This document shows, one piece after another, positions 47,228-58,259 of a stretch of 64,000 nucleotides of DNA; the stretch's first letter is position 1, and every line of letters starts with the position of its first letter. A model generated the notes under the pieces. The model worked only from the letters and a program-made list of their open reading frames with translations. It ran no database searches and was not told the DNA's origin. Origin of the DNA: Cryptomeria japonica (taxonomy: Eukaryota > Streptophyta > Pinopsida > Cupressales > Cupressaceae); the NCBI RefSeq assembly GCF_030272615.1, contig NC_081411.1, forward strand, positions 38,104,640-38,168,639. The letters are read 5' to 3'. The position numbers were made by a program, and so were the translations under genes.

Positions 47228-48307
47228 TGTTGAGAACCAAGGTAAAGAGAGCTTGTAACTTTAATTTTGTTATATGGTTACAAACTTAAAAATATTATCA
47301 AATCTGAAACAAAATAGAAAATGAACATGTGATTGCATCATTCAATATAAATATAGATGTCGACTGGGAAAAGTGGGTAGAAAGAACATGATATAATAAA
47401 GCCAACCATGAAAATATAAATATCATGAAAATAAAATCCTAATCACATCAATGAAACTATGAATACAAAATGCACAAAACAATATAATAAACTCAAACAA
47501 ACATTATGCATCTCCTTCATTCCATCCTGGATCATGTTTCTTTCTCCTCTAATTGATGTTGCTCTCAAATAGATGAGCAACAAATATGATAAAGTAAAGG
47601 AAAATTGACAAAGCAATTGCGAGGATAATCAAAAGATTGTAGTTAGCCAAAAAGAGAAAAGAGAATCCAATTTATTCATTTCCAACATCAATTGGAAAGA
47701 CGAAATCAAAGAGCTATTGATGAACAAGATAAAATGTGAGGGCACATTAAGTGGAGCCAAATGGATAAGTGTTTATTTGGAAGTGGAGAGGGAAATGGCA
47801 TGTTAGTATAGTTAAGTGGAGCGAAATGAGGAAGGTGGAGGAGTAAGGTGGAGTGAAGGGGAGTTAAAATTGGAGATGAAAGTGGAAAGAAACGAGAGAA
47901 GTGGAGTTAAACAAGAAAAAGAGTGAATTATAAATTCCCTCGTATGTTAGCAAATTAGTCAACTAAATAAATTAAGTTATTTAATTGTGAGAAATATGGT
48001 AAAAGGGATAAATAAATTTTTTTATTTATTTACCAAAGATGTGACATTATGACAAGGGAGAAATTAAATGTTTTTTTGCCCTAGGACAAAGATTAATTAA
48101 TTGACAAAATTATTTAATCAAATTAGTGATCGAGAAGAAATTGACGAGATACACAGGAGGATAATTAATAATTAATTAAATAAAGAACATCATTTAATTA
48201 ATTGAAAAATGACACAATATTGACAAATGAAAAAATACCAAAAACATAATATAGAACACATGTTAAAAAGTGTAGCCACTAATGTTGACCGCTTTTAGGT
48301 GTCTACA
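47228..48307 (-). repeat. LTR flanked by PBS on one side and polypurine tract on the other
   Basis: 1080 bp with TG...CA ends in element sense (TGTAGACACC...TCTCAACA). Left side: primer-binding site and copia gag, so it acts as a 5' LTR. Right side (48308-48330): the GAGAGGGGCAAGA polypurine tract, so it also looks like a 3' LTR. This fits unequal recombination or tandem elements sharing one LTR. Confidence 0.7.
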
Positions 48308-49085
48308 TCTTGCCCCTCTCTGAGACAATGTGACTCAAAGCATTGTTTCAAAAAAAAAAAATTGCATTAAAAGCTGCCCCAGCCCCCTCAAAAAATTGGG
48401 CCAAAAATCAAAACAAGAGGCCAATTTGTTTAAAATAAAGCCAAGAATCCAAAACTGCAAACAAAATCAAAATCAAAAGTCAAATGAGCAAGATATGGGT
48501 TCAGATTTAAAGTTTGTATACTTGATCACGAAATTAAGAGGACTAACTGAAGAAGTGTTAGTACAAGGTAGAAATTAGACATGATGAAACCTTTCTTTCA
48601 TAAGTGCACTTTATCTTTAGAGATCTTTATTTAATATAGCAAATCAATGCCTCACAATATGGCATATAAAGCTAGAGCAATAATGTGATCCATTTGCAAA
48701 AGCATACACATTGCAAACAAGGAATGTTTCAATCCATTCTGTAATATTTGTAAATTAATGGTCGAGGTATGTGCAATAGTCACAAACTGAACATGTCAAC
48801 ACAAACAACCACGCCATACTTGCCTCGAAATTTCATGAAAGCATCCCACATATAGAAGCCAAAACAAAAGACCATGAACCATCCTTGCTACTCTCATCCC
48901 CTGTGGATATATTTGTGTAGCATATGAACATGAACAAATATAAATCAATGAAATATAAGACTTCCTAGACCAAGTGAGTGAAACAAACACATTTCTGTTT
49001 TAAGAAAAAATCCTTTCTGAAATAAAAATGCGTTAAGAGAGTAACCTAAACTTTGCATTAAATGGTGCAGAGAGCTGTTTATGTG
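48308..49085. other. Internal retroelement remnant, no coding motif
   Basis: The first 60 bp resemble the sequence inside the gypsy B 3' LTR (32425-32480: cccctct-tgagacaatg, gcattgtttc). The remainder shows no motif. Confidence 0.5.
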
Positions 49086-49089
49086 AGTA

Positions 49090-50060
49090 AAATCAGCATA
49101 GATGCTGCTTAATATACTACGAGGATTTTAGAAAACACCAATTCCATTTCAAATAACAATACAAGAGTGAAGATTGTATAAGAGAAAGCAAAACCTTCTC
49201 CATAGAGCAGCTGCAACCTCTCCCTTAGACATCTTCTGGAGCTAGAGTATCCTTCGAATAATAGCTTTCGAAGAGCTGGTTTTATAGCGGACATGTAACA
49301 TACCAGTTTTTCTTTGAAGTAAAACAAATGTCAAAGACCGTTAGGGGCATCTAAAGGGACAGTAAGTACAAACACGTCGAATCTTCGTTAAGGGTATTCA
49401 AAGTACTCGTAGAAACAAGTTAAAGACAATTAAGAGGATCAGAAGTATTGTGCGGTTCACGTAGAAATACTCCAAAATTATATGACAAAAACAATTGAAA
49501 TGTACCTAATCAAAAGAAGGTAAAAATTAATAGCTTCTATATTAAAATATATATGTAATCATGAAATTTCGTTCTCCATGACAAATGCCGCGAGGTCAAG
49601 CTCTACGTGTCATACAGCGTTTGACCAACATTTAATATAAGAATGTGGATGTAACAAGCCAAACTAATCTGTCTGTCATTTACAATCGTTTCTGTAAGTG
49701 GCCACATGGCATGATTACACATTCTGCTGTTTTCATATCCACTTCAAGACACTCACAAGTGCTGCATAGCAAGAAAACAATGCAATTAATTTAATAGTAA
49801 CAGTTAATAATATGTGTCTGTCATTTACAATCGTTTCTGCAAGCGGCCACATGGCATGATTACACATACTGCTGTTTTCATACCCACTTCAAGACACTTA
49901 CAAGTGCTGCATAGCAAGAAAACAATGCAATTTATTTAATGGTAGCAGTTAATAATATGTTTCGAATATACCATGATTTCTTCCACCATGCATAACAAAC
50001 TATGGTAGTAAAACTAAACATCGAGAATATCGATGATCTGAACGATTGATCATAGCTACA
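49090..50060 (-). pseudogene. Orphan promoter plus exon 1 of an SDR gene, copy 2
   Basis: Minus strand: TATA-like CTATAAAA near 49289, ATG 49232, 38 bp exon 49232-49195 encoding MSKGEVAAALWRR, then a 5' splice site. Intron homology to the SDR pseudogene extends further than in copy 1 (ATATTAAGCA near 49110), but exon 2 is absent. The promoter part holds a 145 bp tandem duplication. Confidence 0.8.
49671..49961. repeat. 145-bp tandem duplication in SDR promoter copy 2
   Basis: Units begin gtctgtcatttacaatcg at 49671 and 49816. Copy 1 (near 46175) has a single unit. Confidence 0.9.
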
Positions 50061-51575
50061 ATGAATAAACATTATATTCCACCACACAAATACTCTTTAA
50101 ACAACAAAATGTCTCGCACATACACGGCATTCTTAATTTCTTATTGAAAAATAGTTTGCACATAGCTTCTTCAGTTTAAAAAAACCTTAGTTATCTATTT
50201 TCTGTCATACAAAATAGAATATTTGATCAAAAATATAAAATCTGTAAATCTTAATAGATTTTTAAACGATTTCTGTTGGTTTGACCTGCTAAATCTGCTT
50301 TCTCAATACTATGTTATAACAAAAAAAATCTATTGCAAAACAATTATGTTATACAAATTTTTTTAGTAAGGAATAACCATTACCTAAAAACATTCATATT
50401 TTTTTATAAAAGAAACATTTATAATCTTATGAACACTTCAATGTAGTGCATCCTTTTGGAGTTTATTGCTCAACTTATGCATGACAGTTCCGCCCAACAT
50501 TTAGATTGTGTGGCATTAACTTTATTAAAAGAAATAATATCCTATATCTATTATTGAACTTTTTAGATGTTTGATTCCTAGGGTGAATAATTGCTAATAT
50601 CTGGAGTTCAATTGTTCGAATCCATATAATTATATAGTGATAAATTCTAATTTATGTTTTGGTTTTAATGAGATTGATGATAAAGAACATTTCTCGTTTT
50701 TATTATTTGATGCATTTTAATATTTAATACTTTTGTGGAATATTATAGTATAGTGTAGGATAATATTCCATCCAAGGATATCAAGTACAATTTCAAGTAG
50801 TATCTCCCCTTATTCGAGATGTTTTCACATTATAATAATATAGAGAGACAGTTTTGGGACATTTTGATATCTTGGAGCTCCTACAAAGGATTAGAACACA
50901 AGAAGATAGAAATTGTATACCTTGGTGGATGTGTAGTTTACGCTCATTGCAAGCTGCTACTCCCCTAGTCTTAGTCAAACCTCTAGATTTGGTGTTGAAT
51001 TGTGCCTAGAGATATAATTCAAAACAAAGTGAAGTGTTTGGATTCCATCGATAAGTATTTTTGGACACCAAACTAGCATTTCAACTCTATTTATGATGCA
51101 CCAAATGTATAAAACAAGTAAAGTGAGGGTCTACTTACAAGCTCTCCATACTCCACTGGCCACTCATGTTGCTGCACTCGATTGAATCAGTGGAACCACT
51201 TTGCAATCATCCTTGTACTCTATGCTCCTCCTTCTTTTCTTTGTGCCTTGATCTTTGAATGTGATGGATGCAAATGAGATCCTTCCTCCATGTTCCTATT
51301 TATAGGCATTATAACCCTAATTTTTTGTGGTAATCCTCTATGGTCCCCATGGTCCCCCTATGACCTGTTGTGGGTCCATTTTTTGCCCATCTAACTTTGT
51401 CTTTGCCTTTTTCTTATCTACCCTCTCCTCTCTCTTGTCAAGAGAATGCCTTAACCTTGTTGTTTCTTTTTCACCTGATCTCTGGAGGGGATATACCACC
51501 TCTATATCAAGGCAAAAATCTATGTATCAACTAATCTATTTTTCTTTCAAATAACATGATAAATTGCATTGTCTC
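50061..51575. other. Intergenic or retroelement internal sequence, no gene seen
   Basis: AT-rich, without supported coding. The last part must belong to the plus-strand element whose 3' LTR starts at 51590. Confidence 0.5.
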
Positions 51576-51589
51576 AAAGAGGGGCAAAA
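51576..51589 (+). promoter_or_regulatory. Polypurine tract
   Basis: aaagaggggcaaaa immediately precedes the LTR, identical to the tract of gypsy B. Confidence 0.85.
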
Positions 51590-52561
51590 TGCAGACACCT
51601 AAAATTGTCCTATCCTAATAAAATAAATATTTTTATTTAATTAATTATCCCTTTTCTTCTATTAATTAAATAAACTTTTATTTATTTTATTTTTCACTAA
51701 ACTTCTTCTTAGCCCTTTTCTATCCTAATTTAAATAAATATTTTTTAAAATTTAAATCCCTTTTTTCCCCTTTTTTTATAGGCTACACGCCTGTACTTCT
51801 ATTAATATTAAATATATGAAATAGAATTACAAAGTATTGAAAGTGTATGAACAATATCTAAGTTGTCTACCAGCTATCCTATATTTTTTGATATTATTTA
51901 ATTTGGGTATCATCTGAGAATAGTTTCATGCTCATACATACATCCCTTACAAGATTTATAAATACTTTTATGCTCAAAATAAGGGGTTGCTTCATCTTTC
52001 CTTTTCATAACAACCCTTTTCCCAAATTAAATACATATATTTATTTATTTATTTTATGCGGCCCTCCTTTAATTAATTAAATTATATAATATAATTTATT
52101 TAATTAATTCATTTATCTTTTTCCCTCATTTATCTTATCCACTCCCTTTATTTTACTATTTCCTCTACCTATTCTTTAATCTTGGTTAAACATCTTTTAT
52201 TTCATCTCTTAATCCCATCCCTCCATTTTAAAGATGTTCTCTATATAAGAGGCTTCTTCCCTCCCTTTTCGATAATCAACCTTGAAGAATACTTACATTC
52301 TATCGAATTGACTTTAGCCTACATCAAGCTACATCATAGCAACCACATCCATTTGTCATTGAGCTCTTGTGCAGGAATAAAAATCAGAGAGTAACCATAT
52401 CGAAAGCAAGATCAGTGGAGATAGAAGAAAAATGAAGATCAAACCCATGTGAATGTGTGAAGGTATCAATTGAGTTATTTAATGATTTTGCATGTTTGAT
52501 AGTTCTTCATTGATGTGTTGTTGAAATTTCATTGTAGATCTAGGGTTCTGTGGTTGGAACA
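51590..52561 (+). repeat. gypsy-type 3' LTR, same family as gypsy B
   Basis: 972 bp, starts TGCAGACACCTAAAATTGTCC and ends GGAACA, like gypsy B in element sense, with the same TTAATTAAATAAA words and the 'ctagggttttgtggttg' end. It marks the 3' end of a plus-strand insertion into duplicated block copy 2. No partner 5' LTR is seen in the window. Confidence 0.8.
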
Positions 52562-52563
52562 TA

Positions 52564-55282
52564 AATGCACAAACACATTCACTAAAGATATGTGAATCAG
52601 ACCCTCAAATGATTCTACATGACGGGCTCATGTTTGCAAAATTTTAATTATCAAAATTGACCTCTTAGTTGTTTCAGAAATGTACATGTTAGAATCCTTT
52701 CGAAACTCACTATATCACTGCCTTGAAAAAATCAAACCTTGATTTTGGAAGCTGCCTCTTGGAGGATTAGTTCATTTAGCTTCAACAAACACATATACAA
52801 GAGGGCTTTTCACTAATCCACTTCCTTCACAAAATAATAAAGGTTAAAGATGAACCCTTTGAAATCTTTTGGTAATGCAATGAACAAACCTTTACAAACT
52901 CCATCTGGTTTCAACTTCAAAAAAATACTAAACTGCATGTTAAAGCTCTACAATCTTGCATAAGAGTACATTAATATGAGAAGAATCACAAGAGCCAATT
53001 CATTTCTCTTGACAACCAATTGGATTCAAACTATTGATCCTCAAATTAGGCCTTCTGACAAACTTCACATCATGCATACAACATATTTCAACAAACTGCA
53101 TTTGCTTTTGACTTGATAAAAATATCAAACAAGATATTGGTGATTTAAAAATTTACATAGGGTTACATGAATATGAGGAAAATTGCAAGAAACAACTAAT
53201 TTTACTTGGAAATCCTCTCGCTCTTGAAAATTAACCTTTGAAGTGGGCCATTCTGGCAAATTTACAAAGTACAAACAACAAATTATTCTTAGACCCTCCG
53301 ATTTGGCATTTTGAAAAAACATCAAATATGACTATTGGGGCTAGAAATGGACATGGACACTTACTGATAACATAAGAGCATGATCCCAAAGTTTTTTTGC
53401 ATGACAATAATAGAAATCAAGTTATACACCCTCAAATTGGGCTACTAAATACATCATAGACACTTCCAATTTTATGAAAATTTGGGGTGCTAATAACATA
53501 TTCTTCAATTATTTCAGCACAAAAAAGAACATTCAAACATATGCTTCTCATACAAAAACCCCTCTCAATGTGAGAAGCTATCTTGATTTGATAGAGATCC
53601 TCTAGACTCTGGCACCTCTAGCCTCCAATATGATTGTATTGATCCTTACCTTCCATGGTACCACTACACTCTCTAAACTTCCAATCAATAAAAATAATAT
53701 GTGTTGCCATGACAAAAAAAACTGAAAAATTATTGATTTCAACAAAATATAAATTTTTTTGTAATAAATCTCTTCAATAGTATCCTTAATCCTAACACTC
53801 TTTTTTCAACTCTTTGTATACCCCATACATGTATATATATATATATACATATATGTATATGTATATATACATATATGTATATGTATATATGTGATATGTT
53901 TATAATGAATTCAAACCTTTGGCAACTGCCATACGAGATAATTCGCATGGTATCTCTTTTAATGCCATAATTGAACACTTCCATAGTGCAAATATATTTA
54001 TCACCAATCAGTGACCAATGCAAATCTCCAAAACACAAATCACTAAACACGCAATCTTCATTATGTGACATTAATCAGTATTTAAAAAAATGAAAATCAA
54101 TACTTGTCTTCACCTCTTTTGACAACATTCAACCACTTGCATATAAGAACATCCCCAACACCACTTGCATATTAGAGCATCCTCAACAGCAGTATATGCA
54201 ACTCATTCAAGAGTATAGTCAATCTAAGAAATAATCACCACCAGTAGGATAAGAAAATCGACTTCTGGCAATACTTAATGCTTACAGATCAAATACATAT
54301 AATTACCAGCTTAGTTCACCTTTAAAATGGGATAAGAATGTGTAAAAGTGACAACTTCACTTACTCCCTAATGCCTTATTTTTCTCTAGAACTTTTCCTG
54401 TTTGAATAATATACCCTTTTCTTGGTACTTTTCTCTCTATCACTCTTGCAAACTTCAATTCTTCTCAAATCTGCAAACATGTGAGGCTTGAAGTGCTTTA
54501 GTGAAATTTGAAAGCAATACATAGTTCGCTAAGTTTTTGATATGGACAATACCTCTTAAATATCGACAAATTTTGTTGTTTAGCTCAAACTTCATGTCAT
54601 GGAGCTGTTAGTCGTAGACCATGTGCAACGCCCATAGTAATACATTTACTAGAATGAATTCATCATTGTTGGAAAAGCTAAAAGGGATTTAAGTTTTCCT
54701 ATAGATATTGAATATAAAGGAAATCATAGGTTTGTATGGATGAACCACAATATCAGGTTTCTAATGAGTCGATGAATAAATCCTTTGGTCAAAGCGTAGA
54801 CACCACAATGACTCCGCCCACCATCCTTCCTCTCAACATAGCTCTGAAACAATCTTAATACTTCTAGGAATAGGCGTGATGTTGGCTTTGATACCAAAGT
54901 GAGATATAGAAAAAACATTTATAGACAAGATATAGCTGATATAACTGTAACTAAAAAGATTCATGTAACTACATAACATGCATCACCTAGCCATCGCAAA
55001 AAATAAGTGAGAGGACAATGTAATAGGCCACTTGTATAACAGTAGATATATTTTTCTTCTCTATGTAAGAAGAGATCTACTGTTGTTTGTAGTGGCATTA
55101 GTGTCATGTTTATAGATGATAGCACCTGAGTGAGGATATGGGGATATCTAGTTACGTTGGCCATACAAGATGCTCAAGGTAGATGAAAAGTATCCTATAT
55201 CATTATTAATAATGGTTCATAACATACTAAATCGATGAATAGATAGACAACTCACTTCAAAATAAAAATAGAAGTGGTGTAT
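52564..55282. repeat. Duplicated block, copy 2 (partner at 7130-9700)
   Basis: Collinear with copy 1. It lacks the small copia-like element found at 9701 and the 38 bp duplication. It has gained a microsatellite at 53825-53892 and about 70 bp of unrelated sequence near 53925-54015. No coding region supported. Confidence 0.85.
53825..53892. repeat. (TA/TATG) microsatellite specific to block copy 2
   Basis: About 65 bp of alternating ta and tatg words. Copy 1 has only 'actatatatattctc' at the same place (8388-8402). Confidence 0.9.
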
Positions 55283-55955
55283 ATCTTTAGTTTCTCATTC
55301 TTATTATTTATTTTATTAATGAAAATAAAATGTTAAATAATTTTTTAAGAAAATTCAAATTACATTTAAATCTTTTATATTTAATCTTTCAGATACTATT
55401 AATTTTTGACACATTATTCTATGCAATTTCTCTAATATGATGCCTTTTTTATTGATGATAATTGTTATAAAAAAAATTAAGTCTAATAGAACATGATTTC
55501 AAGTAATGATAATGATTTATAATATTCTAATTCTATGAAAGGATAGATAATTCCCTCACTTGTAAAAGAACTTGAAGCGGTTTAATTCTTTAATTTCCCA
55601 CTCTTGCTATATACTTGATAAGAAAATGAAATGTTCAACAAATTTTCAAGAAAAATGAAATTACATTGAAATTCACATGTTAAGATAGTTGTTCAACTTA
55701 TTTTTATTTGTACTATACCTCATAAACGTAAAATAGGTTGAATGATCTTGCATTCAAATTCACATATCAAAGAAGTCTTTTAATTTAGTTTATTTGTACT
55801 CTGCTTCAGAAAATTAAAAAGATTAAATGAATTTGAATTCATGTGTCATGAAAGTGTTTAATATTGGACCTTTTTTTCAGTACTTCAGATCAGTAACTTA
55901 AATGAAACTAAAATAAAATGTCAGTTTAATTTATTCTTGTACCTACACTAAACAA
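55283..55955. other. Intergenic AT-rich region upstream of the SDR pseudogene
   Basis: No gene. Contains degenerate forms of the repeat listed next (near 55760-55860). Confidence 0.55.
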
Positions 55956-55960
55956 ATGCA

Positions 55961-56330
55961 CTTACTTGCATTCGAATGCACATGCCAAACAAATCAGTTT
56001 GATTTATTTTTATACGTACTCCACATCAGAAACTTAAAGAGATTGTTGGATGGAATATCACAGAAAAAGAAGAGTTGATAAAAAAGTGAATGTGTGTTCA
56101 AAAAACTTACTTGCATTCAAATGTACATGCCAAACAAATCAGTTTGATTTATTTTTATATTTACTCCGCGTCAGAAACTTAAAAGAATTGGATGAATCTT
56201 AAAAGTGAATGTACATTCACAAAAAACTTACTTGCATTCAAATGAAAATACCAAAAAAAATCAGTTTCATTTATTTTTCTGTGTACTCTACACCAGAAAC
56301 TTAAAGAAGTTATATGGAACATCAGAAAGA
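55961..56330. repeat. Degenerate direct repeats upstream of the SDR pseudogene
   Basis: cttacttgcattc at 55961, 56106 and 56227 begins units of 145, 121 and about 100 bp that share caaatcagtttgatttattttta and cagaaacttaaa. Confidence 0.8.
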
Positions 56331-56621
56331 AAAGAAAGAAAAAAGAACTGGGAAAAAAGTGAACGTACTGCGCGTACACTAATTCAATTACTCATGCCAA
56401 CACACAAGATTAAACGAGTTTATGCAATGAATGTAGTTTTGAATTGTTATAAATTTTGGTTAGATAGGGTAACCATCAACATGGCACCAGGTGGTACGTT
56501 GAACTGGTTCTATTTATATTTGACCTAACAATAGAGGTAAACATAATCGAATTGAATTAAATGATTCAATTCCAATAAATCGTCTTAGAACAATACATTA
56601 ATCAAATTCCAGACATGTCCG

Positions 56622-56629
56622 CTATAAAG
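56622..56629 (+). promoter_or_regulatory. TATA box of the SDR gene
   Basis: CTATAAAG, 49 bp before the ATG. The same box precedes both orphan exon 1 copies. Confidence 0.7.
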
Positions 56630-56677
56630 CTGGGTCTTGGAAAGCTATTATTGAATGGCATTTGCTAGCTCGAGGAC

Positions 56678-57732
56678 ATGTCCACGGCAGAGGTCGCAGC
56701 TGGTCTCTGGAGAAGGTTTTTTTCTCTCTTATACATTCTTCACTCTTGTAATGTCATCTTAAATGAAATTGTTGTTTTCTAAAGGTTTTAGAGTATATTA
56801 AGCATAAAATATGCTGGTTTTGAATTCAGAAATTATCCTGTCTGTCGGTGAATGGCCAATTTTGATTACATCATAAGCACATAAACTGGGAATCACTTGG
56901 GCTATTTTTGTTTCCAAAAGGATCTTTGTGCAAAACTTAACTCTTTCATGTTAGATGCAGACTGCAAGGCAAGGTTGCAATAATCACCGGCGGATCGGCA
57001 GGCATTGGGGAGGCCACTTCTCGGCTATTTGCAAATCATGGAGCCAAAATCATTATTGTAGACATTGAAGACGACGCTGGCAAGAAAGTGGCAGATTCCC
57101 TTTCTCCCTGGGCGACATATCTCTACTGTGATGTGAGCAAAGAGCAAGATGTAAGCGCAGCGGTGGATATGGCCATGGAAAAGCACGGAAAACTGGACAT
57201 CATGTATAATAATGCAGGAACCGTCGACAACCAAAAACTGAGCGTAGACTATGATATGCAGGAATTTGAGCGAGTGATGAATGTAAATGTAAAAGGAGTA
57301 ATGCACGGCATTAAGCACGCGGCCCGAGTTGTGATTCCCAAGGGAAAGGGCAGCATTATCTCTACAGCTAGTATTGCAGGAATGGTAGGAGGAGCTACTC
57401 CTTACTCCTACAATGCCTAAAAACATGCCGTTATTGGACTGACTAAGAGCGATGCGTCAGAGCTGGGGAGATGTGGTATACGTGTGAATTGTATTTCTCC
57501 TTCCGTAGTTGCCACAGATCTGGTAATGAAATTGATGGGAATGGACCCTTCATCAGAGGCAAAGGCCAAGGTGGAGGCAGCGATTGAGGTCTTAGCCCCC
57601 TTAAAGGAAGCAGTTCTTAAAGCAGAGGATAATGCAAGTGATGAATCAAAATATGTGAGTGGTCACAATATAGTGGTAGATGGGGGAATAACAGTTGTAT
57701 TAGACGAAAGTTCAGTGTTTGGAAAGTACTAA
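56678..57732 (+). pseudogene. Short-chain dehydrogenase/reductase (SDR110C-like), nonsense-interrupted
   Basis: Exon 1 56678-56715 (MSTAEVAAGLWR), intron 56716-56960, exon 2 56961-57732. The product is about 270 residues: NAD-binding TGGSAGIGEAT near residue 21, acidic IIIVDIEDD (favours NAD), NNAG, STASIAG and the YNA-K catalytic region, then VNCISPSVVAT and YVSGHNIVVDGG. This is the plant SDR family of secoisolariciresinol dehydrogenase- and xanthoxin dehydrogenase-like enzymes, which oxidise or reduce alcohols; substrate cannot be told. Codon 166 is TAA (57418-57420), between catalytic Tyr163 and Lys167, where Ser (TCA) is usual. A short in-frame loss near 57640 removes most of the IAxAALYL helix (AEDNASDES). 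It therefore looks dead, though the rest is well kept and the loss may be recent. Confidence 0.88.
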
Positions 57733-57734
57733 TG

Positions 57735-58255
57735 GGGAATCTCTTAGATTAGATGACGCCTATAGTAGAAAAGGCTCATAAATCACGTTGAAATAATATC
57801 GAAGGCGAGTAATACGCTTCTGTTGTAAAAAGGAAAAAGAGCGTCTTGTATTTAGTTAATTGGTAATTAATGTGAGATGATAAGGGATGAAGTTATATGT
57901 TTGTATTATATTTTTATTATTTAGAAATGTATAAGTTACATGATTAAAGTACAAGTCATTTAATTCATCTTATTTCAAGTGCATAATATTTAATGGAGAC
58001 ATCGATAGTTGTTTAATGAAGATAATTGAAATGCGAATGTACATGTAGATAGGAATGGATAATAGTTAAATTTGTCTTGGGTTGTCAATTATTTCTCCTT
58101 TCTTTTATTTGCAAGTTTCATAATCTAGCATATAGTGTTGGATATTCATCTTGAAACATCCCTAGGAAAGTTTGTAGTAAATTCTTTCATATATTTTTAG
58201 AAAATTAAAGTGACCCATTGATATTGTGGTAGGGAACTTAGACAAAAGTTTCAAG
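57735..58255. other. SDR 3' flank
   Basis: AT-rich, no further gene. A likely poly(A) region lies near 57890-57930. Confidence 0.5.
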
Positions 58256-58259
58256 TGCA

